Assembly: GCA_003868215.1 (NCBI GenBank)
Contig: QWDQ01000006.1
Location: 558,001-622,000, forward strand
DNA length: 64,000 bases
Source: Pseudophaeomoniella oleicola
Taxonomy: Eukaryota; Ascomycota; Eurotiomycetes; Phaeomoniellales; Phaeomoniellaceae
Reading direction: 5' to 3'
The position numbers and the translations under genes were made by a program. Of the stretch, positions 35,104 to 44,950 are shown in pieces. Below the pieces are notes generated by a model. It worked only from the letters and a program-made list of their open reading frames with translations. It was not told the DNA's origin and did no database searches. Position 1 is the stretch's first letter; each line of letters opens with the position of its first letter.

Positions 35104-37152
35104 ATGCTCGCCTCTCCAGCGAAACGGCGACGGACCTCTTCCACTACGGCAGTTCCGGTCAACGCGTCAAGCGCGCATCACGATACCACCGACGGAGCTG
35201 TAAAGGATGCGACTGGAGCCTCCACGAGAGCGTCATTCCAGTCTCCTACAAAATCGAGCCTCGCCCGATCTCACCCCCAGCTCTTACCCGTCCCTAAACA
35301 GCCGCAGTCTCAAGCTACTCAAGCAGCAACGAAAACATCAGACAATAGGAGGCAGAGTCTCGTCCATCAAGTTCTGGGTAACAAAAGGCGTTCATCTGCG
35401 CTCATCGAGCATGTCTCACAAAGTGCGAACTCTGCACCACAGACACCGCTCCCAAATCCTGAACAGGAAACCCAATCTATTGCCGTACCAAATTCAGTCG
35501 CTGCTCCAGAATCACTGTCTGCGGCCATCAGCCGTGCCTTCGTAGAGAGCAGGCCTGTATCGTCGAGACGTTCGCCACTACGGCCAATACAAGCCTCCGG
35601 CGAGCCAAATGCAAGCTCAGTAGGCCAGGAGACGAGTGACGGGCAGAAAGATGATGGAAATGCAGCAGCAACGAGGTCTCGACAGAGTGGAAACATACAT
35701 CCCGTCCCGGGATTGCAGCAAAAGAGATCACGAAACTCGCCTGTGGAAGACTTCTTTGACACTGGGCCATCAAGCGATGATGCTGGTGAACCAGAATTAC
35801 CACCGACGCCTACTCAACTGGGGATTTCCCCCCATCCAGATAAGCCGCGAGGCCTCGCTTTGAGCAGCAGTCCCAGTGGAAGAAGGGCACGCCGTGCAGC
35901 TAAAGAAGCTGCTGAAGGGCATCCATTTAGGAGTAGTCCTCTGAAAACCCAGGCGGAGGGCGAACCCCCCAGTGAGCTTGAGCATGGCGAGGCTCTCGAA
36001 AGTGGCACCATCGAAGCAGCAGAGATAGTGGCCGCACAGAGGCGAGTCGTCGATGATGATGCAGCTCAAGATGACCAGGAGCTGGCTCGGAAACTGAATG
36101 TGAAGAAATCTTTAACGTCACAGTTACTACGCCTTCAAGCAGAACTCAAACAAATCGAATCATTTGCGACCACGAGTGAGAACGAGCCAGAAGATCTCAG
36201 TGTAGATGAAGGCATCATCTCTCTGCTTACTACAGATAATCCATCATGTCTCCCACCATTCGCGGCGACCAACGCGAAGTTGGACAATGAACCTGGACCA
36301 CCAGATCTTTTAACAGCCAGTGACGACGAAGCTCTACAGTACCTTAATCTTTTTGCGCCCGGCAACCTTGATCTATCAACGACGTCATCTACAGCGGTGG
36401 CATCTGACTCCTCGAGAGATATCGTACAATCTCACAAAATAATCCTCACCTCTCCATTTCCATTTCCAGCTCATGCCTTTACACTCCACTTGTCGGTAAA
36501 GACAAACATCACTCGCCAAGAAGTTCTTAAGATCGAACTTCTTCCTTCATCAAACCTCAAGGGTCATGAAGGATTACGGAATTGGATCACTTCCCGCCTG
36601 ACTTCTAGCGATGACCGTATTGAGAGTCTTCATTCACAGGATGTCGGTACCATTGTGTGGGGCGCTGGCATGTGGTGGGATTCTGTTCTTGAACGGGCCA
36701 GAATCTGGTCAAGCTTGGACACTCAGGACTCTGTACGCAAGCAAGAATACAAAGAGGAGGATAAAGAGTCTGTGGTACCCCAAGACCTCAAGATACTACT
36801 TCCACATCTGACAAGGTCGTCAATGATCTTCTACAACAGTACACGTGACCGAAAATTGGACACCAACACGAAAGCCCTACACCTATCCTACAACCCCACT
36901 CTGGATTGGACCGGTGATCCAACCCCTGAAATCCATATCTCCGCCACGGGTCTCCCGTCGTCCACGTCCCTCTCTACTGAGAAAACCGGCAATTCTAATG
37001 GCGGTAATAACACCAGCATCAAGAAGCGCCCCTTGAACGGCGAACAGAGTCTAAAACAAATCTTCGACAAACTCAGGAAGCAACACGGCATCGTCGAAGC
37101 CGTCAAGGGCATCAAAGGAATAGTCTTCGGCCATCAAAGTGATGATACTTGA
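35104..37152 (+). CDS. CENP-O/Mcm21-like inner kinetochore protein (tentative)
   Basis: One exon encodes 682 aa from ATG 35104, the first in-frame ATG; the frame upstream holds only GTG. The N-terminal half is disordered and basic (AKRRRTSS, SFQSPTKSSLARSHPQLL), with a Pro/Thr motif ELPPTPTQLGISPHPDKPRG that I recall from fungal CENP-O-like proteins. A coiled coil follows (VKKSLTSQLLRLQAELKQIE). The last third resembles an RWD-type fold (VLKIELLPSS, DVGTIVWGAGMWWDSVLERA), with a conserved-looking end (LKQIFDKLRKQHGIVEAVKG). CENP-O belongs to the COMA complex at the inner kinetochore. The family call rests on memory of motifs and is not firm. The gene could be another chromatin protein. Confidence 0.6.
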   Translation: MLASPAKRRRTSSTTAVPVNASSAHHDTTDGAVKDATGASTRASFQSPTKSSLARSHPQLLPVPKQPQSQATQAATKTSDNRRQSLVHQVLGNKRRSSALIEHVSQSANSAPQTPLPNPEQETQSIAVPNSVAAPESLSAAISRAFVESRPVSSRRSPLRPIQASGEPNASSVGQETSDGQKDDGNAAATRSRQSGNIHPVPGLQQKRSRNSPVEDFFDTGPSSDDAGEPELPPTPTQLGISPHPDKPRGLALSSSPSGRRARRAAKEAAEGHPFRSSPLKTQAEGEPPSELEHGEALESGTIEAAEIVAAQRRVVDDDAAQDDQELARKLNVKKSLTSQLLRLQAELKQIESFATTSENEPEDLSVDEGIISLLTTDNPSCLPPFAATNAKLDNEPGPPDLLTASDDEALQYLNLFAPGNLDLSTTSSTAVASDSSRDIVQSHKIILTSPFPFPAHAFTLHLSVKTNITRQEVLKIELLPSSNLKGHEGLRNWITSRLTSSDDRIESLHSQDVGTIVWGAGMWWDSVLERARIWSSLDTQDSVRKQEYKEEDKESVVPQDLKILLPHLTRSSMIFYNSTRDRKLDTNTKALHLSYNPTLDWTGDPTPEIHISATGLPSSTSLSTEKTGNSNGGNNTSIKKRPLNGEQSLKQIFDKLRKQHGIVEAVKGIKGIVFGHQSDDT

Positions 37153-37917
37153 AAATGTAAAATTTTGCTTCGAAAGCTTTGGTTTATAAAAGTCACGTTA
37201 GTTTTCTGGGGAAATATCTAGGAGAAGAGAGAGAGAAAAGAAGAAAACGAAACAGGCAAAGAAGGAAGGAAGGAATTCGAGGAGATTTGGGGGGGGTAAA
37301 GGTGTATGTATGTACATGCAGAAAGAAAATGTACCGTACGTACGTAAATGAATGAATCTGTCACCCAGTTTTTATGTTTTTCCTCATGATGGTTGCACAC
37401 GTTTCTATTCTATCTTTGGTCATGATGGGGGAAGAGAGGGAGAGAGAAAGAAAAAGTAGTCACGTATATTGAGGATGCCGACGTAGATGCCTACCCAGTA
37501 GCCAGGTAGGTACATACATCACATCGATGAATCTACTGTACTAGCTCTTCTTTTACAAGGATCGAGAGACGCGTTGAATCGGCACTTGCATCACACATCG
37601 TCGTGAGAGACCTCATATAGGGGAATAAATTTGTGTTTTCATTGGAATTCCTTTCTCATATCGCTGGCCCCAATCTCGAGTGATCTTCTTTTTGAGATTT
37701 GCAGACCTAAAACGGAAGAGACCGCTTCATGGAAATTACATGACTCCCGAATCCAGCCAAAAATAGAAAGAAGATCTTGGACACGCAGACTATGGAGAAT
37801 GTCGCTGGTGACAGATGCTTCCCCTCTACCGATTCGCTCTTCCGGTGGAATCTCACTTTTCGATTCGGCTTCGTAAAGACAATACACCATCACCCATCAC
37901 ACCTGACGACTACCTGC
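37153..37917. other. Convergent spacer, CENP-O-like and eL13 genes
   Basis: 3' flanks only. It holds GAGA/GAAGGAAGG purine runs (about 37222-37275 and 37428-37456), a G-run (about 37290), GTACGTACGTA (about 37334-37346) and TAGGTAGGTACATAC (about 37503-37516). No gene was seen. Confidence 0.5.
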
Positions 37918-38925
37918 TTATTTCTTCTTCGCATCCTCAGCTTCGGCCTTGGCCTTGATCCTCTTCTCCCTCACACCGACAAGTCTAGCCTCAGATCTTG
38001 CTTCTCTCAACCTTCTGTAAGCAGCCTCCTCGCCCTTTGGCAGGTCAGACCTCGAAACCTCGGTGATAGCATCGGCGAGCGAGGCGTTCTTGATTGGAAG
38101 GACAGAGCCGACAGTCTTGGCGGTCTTGCCATCCTTAGCAGCAGCAACATCTTCCTTCGATGAGTCGAGCTTCTTGAATTGTCCCGATTTGCGTGGGAAA
38201 AGGATGAGGCGAGCCTTGTAGGCCTTGAGACGTTCGACGTTGGCGGCAAGGGATTCTGCAGAGAGGTTTTGGCGGCGAGAGTCAACTGAGATACCGATGG
38301 TTGGTGCAAGCTTGCGGGGGATAGCGGCTTCCTATAGCATACGTTAATTCCGTTGATACTAATGTTTTGACCACCCTGCTTGACAACGTAATCTTTGCAA
38401 TATGCGTGATTTGCTTGTCGTCGGGAAAACGTTTCAGGAGCGTTCCATACCTTCAATTCCTGAAGAGTGAAACCACGGCCAGCCCTAACACGTCGGTTGT
38501 ACTTGATAGTTGGGCATCGGACAACTGGCCTAAGCTTGTCGACTGGACGAGGAGCAACGGCGGCAGCCTTTGAGAGACGTGCTTGCCTACGGCGCCATTT
38601 TCGGCCGGCCTATCGAGAAATGTCAGAACCTCCCGTCGCGATTTATATTTTCAATCAATAGCTGTCGGATATATGTACCTGGTCGAAGTGGACTCGGACT
38701 CGTCGTTGCCAATCCTTGTGGAAATCTGAGACGGCGATTAGTTGAATGCACTACGTGATCGTTTCCTGGGTGTAAAATGCTTACGGTTGTGAGGGATCTG
38801 GTTGTTGTGCTTGATCGCCTATCGGGAGAATATATGTCAGCGCCTTCCCTTAAAACACCCGGTGATTTTCCATCATCGTCGCAGAATCATCAAGAAAGAA
38901 CATGGAATAGATTGGATCGTACCAT
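37918..38925 (-). CDS. rpl13: 60S ribosomal protein eL13 (L13)
   Basis: Five exons: 38923-38925, 38785-38818, 38679-38725, 38451-38609 and 37918-38331; introns of 104, 59, 69 and 119 nt; 218 aa. Exon 1 is just the ATG, a pattern seen in fungal ribosomal protein genes. The spliced product reads [20 protein letters not shown], then [53 protein letters not shown] and the [14 protein letters not shown] block, all diagnostic for eL13. It ends in a Lys/Ala-rich tail (EAEDAKKK). The length compares with 199 aa in yeast and 211 in human. The promoter has an AGCCCTAA element at 39053-39060. It functions in the large subunit near the exit tunnel side. Confidence 0.96.
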
Positions 38926-39339
38926 TGTGTCGAATCAGCAACCAGGTTGTTGATGTTGTCGTCGATGTCGAGTTGTCGATTGTCGAAGATTGATGTTCCT
39001 GTTCCTCAAAAAATCGCAAAGATCGGTCCTTCCCGCATTTCTGATGGGGTTGAGCCCTAACTTTCGTCCTAATTCGGAAACTGCCCTATCATCATCAAAA
39101 GTCTTGGCGTAATGAGCCTTGGCAATAGACATCTCTCCGCTCCGTATTACTGACAACGACTTAATGGCACAAGTTGATTCATTATACTTCAGGTATCTTA
39201 TAACATTACTATAACAGGTATGAAGAACAATTGTGTATATTCACTATGTATATACGAGTTTAGTCGCTACTTTTAAGGAAAGACTACTACATTTATCCTA
39301 TCACAGCCCTTGAGCCAAAGTCAAGGCGAGCTATATCCA
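38926..39339. promoter_or_regulatory. eL13 promoter region
   Basis: A 414-base spacer between the eL13 start and the end of the upstream aldo/keto reductase gene, both on the minus strand. It carries the Tbf1-like element listed below; the distal part is AT-rich 3' flank. Confidence 0.45.
39053..39060. promoter_or_regulatory. Tbf1-like AGCCCTAA (TTAGGGCT) element
   Basis: AGCCCTAA lies 128 bases before the eL13 ATG. The TTAGGG-like core is the site of Tbf1, an ancestral regulator of ribosomal protein genes in many ascomycetes. The site is seen; the factor is inferred. Confidence 0.5.
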
Positions 39340-40596
39340 TCACTTTCGTTCAGGTGTATCCACGAAACAATACTTCATCAGGCTAAGCATTTTGTCAATA
39401 TTCAGTCTATGAGCAGCGATGTTGCAAGCTTACCTTGATGGGTACCGGTCCCCTGCTCCTTCAGCTTCATTCACGTGCTTCCTGATCTCGTTGACTTCTT
39501 CCTTCGTCAATTTGACGTCCAGAGCATCCATATTTTCGTCGTAATTCTTTTCGCTAGTTGTTCCAGGGATCGGGATGATGTCGTCGCCTTGAGCCAACTA
39601 TGAGTGAATGTTGTCAGTATTGTCATTAGAGCTAAAGAGAAATATTGGGTCAAGGATCTCACCAGCCAAGCCAGCGTCAATTGAACAGATGTGACGCCTT
39701 TTGCCTTCGCCAGCTCATGGATCGCGTCCACCAGCTTCAGATTTTCCCCAAAGTTCTCCGGGCTGAATTTGGGGAAGATTTTACGGTGGTCTCCTTCGGG
39801 GATGTCATCGTAGCTCCTGAGCTGCCCATTTACAAATCCACGGCCAAGAGGCGAGTAAGCAACCACAGCCACTCCAAGCTCTCTGCACGCATCCAACAGA
39901 CCCAGTTGTTCAACCTCCATGGCGAACGGACTATATTCCATTTGCACCGCATCAATGTGATGCACAGCACAAGCTCGTCTCAGAGTCGCTGTGGAACACT
40001 CGCTCAATCCTAGATGCCTAATTTTCCCAGCCTTCTTCAATTCCACCATCGAGTCGACAACGTCCTCGATAGGGATCTCGCCATTGAGTCGATGACAGTA
40101 GTACAGGTCGATGACGTCTGTCCCCAGTCTCTCAAGGCTTTTGTTGCACGCTTTGGCGATATATGCTGGTGAGTTATCGAAATACATTGATCCATCCTCG
40201 GACACCACTCTTCCGAACTTCGTTGCCAGGAATATCTCGTCTCTCTTCCCTGAACTCTTGAACCACCTATTTCAAAGCCAATGTCGTCAGCGCGAGGTAC
40301 TTCCTACAAAAGCATTGCAAACCGAGATCCAAGAAGACATGGAAGACAAACAAGGAACAGCTAGGATAGTATGGAACAAATACAACATACCTGCCAACAA
40401 GGTCCTCGCTATCCCCATAAGCATCAGCAGAATCCCACATCCTCTGGCCTTTCCCATACACGTAATCCAAGAACTCCAGCCGTTCCTCATCAGACGCCTT
40501 CCCCCCATTGGCAATCGACAGCCGCATCAATCCCAACCCGACCGCCGTGACGGCTGGACCATCCCTCCCCAACATACGCGTCGGCAGATCCGCCAT
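39340..40596 (-). CDS. Aldo/keto reductase (AKR13/YakC-like)
   Basis: Four exons (40391-40596, 39663-40266, 39434-39597, 39340-39382) with introns of 124, 65 and 51 nt encode 338 aa; all joins hold frame. The catalytic tetrad is complete: Asp55, Tyr60, Lys85 and His127 (WDSADAYGD, ATKFG, YYCHRL). The coenzyme end reads IPIPGTTSEKNYDENM, typical of NADPH binding. The last exon gives LMKYCFVDTPERK. Members reduce aldehydes and ketones; the substrate is not apparent. The start at 40596 leads directly into the family's TRMLGRDGPAVTAVGLG. Confidence 0.94.
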
Positions 40597-41228
40597 GTTT
40601 TGATCGAATTTCCTGCAAGATTAGGCACCTGAAATAACACTCAGCTGGAAACTAATCAGGTTATTTCTCTTGGCTGCGTATCAAAATGTATCTATTAGAA
40701 AAAGAGAAGGGGACGTGGAAGTGAGGGAAATCAAGAGAAGCGGCTTTTTATATACATAAATGAAAATCCTCTACGAAGCATAACTTCCCTCATGCACTAA
40801 TCACATCTTGCCGTGCATTCACAACTGTTCCAACATCGACAGCGAAAACAAAAAACCGCCTAGGTATTAATCATGGGAGACATCATAGGTGCTACAATGT
40901 ACATAACAATAAATAAACCTCCTAAACTCCGACAGGTCCAGGATTTATCTCCGATTGGTAGTTAGTTAATTCGTCTTATGCAGAACCCCGTCCGGACATA
41001 GCCTTCGTTATATCCTCTGGTGGAATTTAACAAGAGGAAGTGCAATTTACATAAAGAAAGACTCATGGAGCATCGTTTGTTCATAGGTGAGTGAGTCTCT
41101 GAAGATTTATGCACAATTGAAGGAAATTGGATGATAGTAATTAGTACGGAGTTCATTCGAGTTCGGTCTCCATTTGATAAACTCTAGGTACATATGTAGG
41201 TACATAAATGTAACTTCAGTAACGTATT
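40597..41228. other. Promoter of aldo/keto reductase gene and 3' flank of the LRR gene
   Basis: No gene in 632 bases. AT-rich, with TATATACATAAAT at about 40749 and TACATATGTAGGTACATAAATG at about 41189-41210. Confidence 0.45.
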
Positions 41229-44150
41229 TCAGAACATATCATCATCGTCGTCGTCATCATCATTATTCCCAACTTGAGCTTGTATCTCACGCCTCTGATC
41301 TTCGGGGATCCGCGCTCGTAACCACTTCATCAGCGTCGGCGTCCCCTTGTCGAGCACGTCCCATCTCGGAACCCGGAATTGGTTCCCTCTGACTTCCAGC
41401 ATTTTCAGGTCTTTGTTAAGTAAGCCCAGCGTCGGGTCTAGGGATGATAAGGCGTTGTTCTGTAGGTTCAGCGAGGTCAAGCCGAGCGCGTTGGGGGAGG
41501 AGAGGGTTGTATATTGGTTGTCTGCGGCGTTGATGGTCGTCAGTTGGGGGAAGAATTGACGTAGTGTGGGGAATTCGCCGGCGAGGCGGTTCACCGAGAT
41601 ATCCAGTTCTGAGAGACGTGGAGCGTCCAGAAAGGAAGCGAGAGGTTCAAGTGAAGATAATCCCGTGGATGATAATTTGAGAACTGATAGTGTGGGAAGC
41701 GATATTGACTGGGCAAGGAAAGATTTGCTCAGGGGGTTTCCAGATAGGTCCAAGATCCTTAAGGTAGCAGCGGAAAAGCTAAGAAGCGAGACAGGTATCA
41801 CACTGAATTTGTTGTTACGGAGGCGAGCTTCTTTGATGATGGACCCGGCTGGTATAGCCGTTACGTCAAGGTCTATCAGACCTTTTGACTGCATATCTAA
41901 TACATTGCCCTTGACGGGAAGCGAGTGGGATGAGGTGACTGTTGGTTCCCTCATGGCCTCCCCCAAAGCGTTCGTCGTCGATGTATCATCTTTCATGTCT
42001 TCCGAGGCATTGAATCTTTTTCGTAAGTCCTCTTTCATATCGGAAGTGGACATGGTCAAATACTTTCGCTCGCGCAAAGGGTTACCCTCCAATTGAAGGG
42101 CATTCAAATTTTCCATTAACGCAACACTCGCGTCCATCCTAGAAATATTGTTCCGTGAGAGGTCTAAGATTCGTAGGTTTTGCAGCGATAGCATGTTGTT
42201 CGGGAATGTCATCAGCATGTTCTCCGACAATGTCAAAGTGAGGAGCTTTGTGCATTGCGAGAGCTCCGGTACTGCTGTCAACCTGTTTCCATCTGCGTGC
42301 AACGTCTGTAAAGAAGGTAACTGTAGCGTGGCATTCGAAGAGATCTCGTCTAGAACGTTATGGGAGATGTCCAGATTTACGAGATATGGTAGCGAATTGG
42401 AAGTACTGAGGAAGCACCCATTGAGTCTATTGCCAGATGCATTTAACTCAACAAGAGGTAAACGGACGATAGATTCCACTGGTAACGACAACAGCTGGTT
42501 TCGTGAAATATCAAGCTTTTTCAATTGGGTCAGGGTACCAATTGAGGCAGGTAATTCGGTGATATGGTTTCCACGGAGATTCAGCGACTGTAGATTGCTC
42601 AGTTGGGATATGTCACCTGGAATGCAACCCGCAAGTTTGTTCGAGGATAGATTGAGGTCTCTCAGAGCGTGAAGTGAAAACAGAATTGGAAGTGATGAAA
42701 CGTCGAAGCCATTGTTGGCTAGGTTGAGAGTATGTAGACGATTCAACCTTCGAATCCCCGGAGGCAAACGTTGAAGCTTATTCCCATGAATGTCCATGAT
42801 CTCGATGCCACCGAACTGGAAGTTGACGTCCTGTTCCATTTGCTCCAAATCTTCGATCGACACATCTGGGAATCCATCCTCTCGTAACTCTTCCAATTCG
42901 TTATCAGCGGCGATGAGTTTGGTCAAGTCGACCATTTCCGCCCATTCTGACCCAAGAGAAGGGTCGAAATCATACATTTTCATAACCTCGTCCGGGATTT
43001 CGCGAAGACCTAGAGCAGCGATGTTCAGATTGCCGGTCATGCGTCCACTCTTGATGCGATTGCGCAGGAGACCTGTGTTCCCTACAAGAGACCTCGATTC
43101 CTTTGCGAGCTGGTCGCCTGATCCTCCATCATAACCGCTACTCGTCCCGATATTGGATTTCGTTGCAGCTACCCGGGCAGCCGCTTTTGCCTTAGCAATT
43201 GTTTCGCGCAAAAGAGCTGACGAGCTGGTAACACCTGTTCCGCTACCTCCCTGAGCCTGAAATTCCAGCGAGTTTTCGGATGGTCTAGTCATAGGTCGCT
43301 TCGCAGACACAGATGCTTTAGTAGTGGCTTTAGCCTTCATGCTTGAGCTTTTCACCCTATCTGTGGCGGACGCGGATGATTGAGCGTTTTTACCGTTGCT
43401 TGTAGAAGGGCGAATAGATGTTCTTCCGATCGTTCGTGAGGATGATTCTAAAGAACCCTGTCGATTTAAAGAAGCCTTCGATTCTGTGTTAGATTCCTTA
43501 GCAGCGGGCCTCTCTGTATAGGCTGTAGGTAATCTGGGCACCGGCGGCGGACCAGCAGGTTTGATAGGAGACGACGGCCGACTGCCCAGAGCACTTGCAG
43601 GGCGACCAGTACTCATTGCTGAGGCTGATCGAGAGGGTGGACGCATGGGACTGCCAGGTACGTTGAAACCCGACGTACGCCTCCCTTTAGCAGGAGAAGG
43701 TGGGACTTGAGACAAAGATTCAATGGTCCTTTCTGACAATGATGGTCGGGGGCGTCGTTTTGGTAAATCTTTCAGGGAAGGAAGCTCTCCTTGATGGTCA
43801 GCATGGCCACCTAATTTAAGAAACGTCGATCCCGGATCTTGATCCCTTGACGATGGCCGACTTGTTGGCTTTTTGAAGACATTGGCATCTAGGATCCTCC
43901 CGGTTGTCCTCGTCGTGTCATGAGTACCACGAACACTGCTACTGAATTGTGGCGACGCACCAGTCACGCCCCTTGAGGATTGTGATGACTTCAAGGAGCT
44001 CTGAGAACGTTGCTGTCGCAATGGAAGACCTGATGTCGCCGGTCTTGGTATCCCTGATGTTGAAGAACGTGGGACTGGTAATTTAGAGGGCCTGGGGATA
44101 CTGGAAGTCTGGTAGTTAAGCCTGGAACTTCGTGGATCAATCTCGTCCAT
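41229..44150 (-). CDS. Leucine-rich repeat protein, LRRC40-like
   Basis: One exon encodes 973 aa. Residues 1 to about 340 are disordered, basic and Ser/Pro-rich (SSIPRPSKLPVPRSSTSGIP). A conserved-looking linker (GNLNIAALGLREIPDEVMKM) leads to two sets of leucine-rich repeats of the SHOC2/LRRC40 kind (for example LHTLNLANNGFDVSSLP, LKKLDISRNQLLSLP, LRILDLSRNNISRMD). They are separated by a polar insert around residues 690-740, as in LRRC40. The end is acidic (seven Asp in a row, then MF). LRR solenoids bind proteins; the partner and place of action are unknown. The ATG at 44150 is in context TGGCACCATGG. Confidence 0.85.
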   Translation of the reverse strand: MDEIDPRSSRLNYQTSSIPRPSKLPVPRSSTSGIPRPATSGLPLRQQRSQSSLKSSQSSRGVTGASPQFSSSVRGTHDTTRTTGRILDANVFKKPTSRPSSRDQDPGSTFLKLGGHADHQGELPSLKDLPKRRPRPSLSERTIESLSQVPPSPAKGRRTSGFNVPGSPMRPPSRSASAMSTGRPASALGSRPSSPIKPAGPPPVPRLPTAYTERPAAKESNTESKASLNRQGSLESSSRTIGRTSIRPSTSNGKNAQSSASATDRVKSSSMKAKATTKASVSAKRPMTRPSENSLEFQAQGGSGTGVTSSSALLRETIAKAKAAARVAATKSNIGTSSGYDGGSGDQLAKESRSLVGNTGLLRNRIKSGRMTGNLNIAALGLREIPDEVMKMYDFDPSLGSEWAEMVDLTKLIAADNELEELREDGFPDVSIEDLEQMEQDVNFQFGGIEIMDIHGNKLQRLPPGIRRLNRLHTLNLANNGFDVSSLPILFSLHALRDLNLSSNKLAGCIPGDISQLSNLQSLNLRGNHITELPASIGTLTQLKKLDISRNQLLSLPVESIVRLPLVELNASGNRLNGCFLSTSNSLPYLVNLDISHNVLDEISSNATLQLPSLQTLHADGNRLTAVPELSQCTKLLTLTLSENMLMTFPNNMLSLQNLRILDLSRNNISRMDASVALMENLNALQLEGNPLRERKYLTMSTSDMKEDLRKRFNASEDMKDDTSTTNALGEAMREPTVTSSHSLPVKGNVLDMQSKGLIDLDVTAIPAGSIIKEARLRNNKFSVIPVSLLSFSAATLRILDLSGNPLSKSFLAQSISLPTLSVLKLSSTGLSSLEPLASFLDAPRLSELDISVNRLAGEFPTLRQFFPQLTTINAADNQYTTLSSPNALGLTSLNLQNNALSSLDPTLGLLNKDLKMLEVRGNQFRVPRWDVLDKGTPTLMKWLRARIPEDQRREIQAQVGNNDDDDDDDDMF

Positions 44151-44288
44151 GGTGCCAGCATGCTCTTCCTCAACAAGCTGAAATAAGGCTCACCAATACT
44201 TAGCAGACTGTAGGAGATGAATGCCGCGAAAGCTCTGAAGATCTTACGACTCGCGATATGTGATACCTTCAAGGTTCCTTGTCTTGGT

Positions 44289-44300
44289 TACTACGTAGTA
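44289..44300. repeat. 12-bp palindrome TACTACGTAGTA
   Basis: Identical to the core of the 16-mers at 12.8-13.3 kb, here 139 bases upstream of the LRR gene start. Confidence 0.7.
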
Positions 44301-44806
44301 CATGGCGTGGTGGTGGTGCTAGTCCCCGAGGCTATCGTCGTAACCGTCACGTTAGGTAAACAAATAATCAATAATAAGCGATTATCCAACTAAAAGTGAC
44401 CGTCCATGATTTCTGTTTCTGACTAGCTCCAGTGGCCGCTTTACATACCTAACCAAGTACCTAAGGTACCTAAGGTACAGTAATGATTCATTATTTAATT
44501 AATTCAATCAGGAAGGGCATAGATAATAATGATATGATATTTACTGTGGCGGTATGGATGTGCCGGAGGAGCTCAGTCTTGATTCATTCCAATCTTGCTC
44601 TCCCTTCACGCCTTTTTCTCACTGGGTGATCAGAAGAGTCAGGTCATAGGATCCTTCATCCATAATCGCTACGTCAAATACGAATGGATAAGAACCTTTC
44701 CTGTGACGAGATTCTTTTGCTACATAATGCTAACACGTGCTAACACAGATCCTATCTTGGGCCTCTTCTGGCATACATGATACGAGAATGGAACATGGAG
44801 GGCCAG

Positions 44807-44839
44807 TACTAGGTGTGTACTAGGTGTGTAGTAGGTGTC
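44807..44839. repeat. 11-bp tandem repeat, three units
   Basis: Two exact units TACTAGGTGTG, then TAGTAGGTGTC with two changes. Confidence 0.7.
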
Positions 44840-44950
44840 TGGAGATGAAACATGGTGTACCTGAGAGATCCGGTACCATGTCTGGCGGTCAACCTGCTCC
44901 CTTGGTTTTACCTCTGCTTAACCAGTCTAATGATCCCCTCACATTAGCTT

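Larger units (their letters stand above)
44151..44950. other. Promoter of the LRR gene and 3' flank of permease 2
   Basis: No gene. It holds the fourth exact copy of TACTACGTAGTA at 44289-44300, a tandem ACCTAAGGT repeat (about 44457-44476) and three units of an 11-bp repeat at 44807-44839 (separate entry). Confidence 0.5.
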
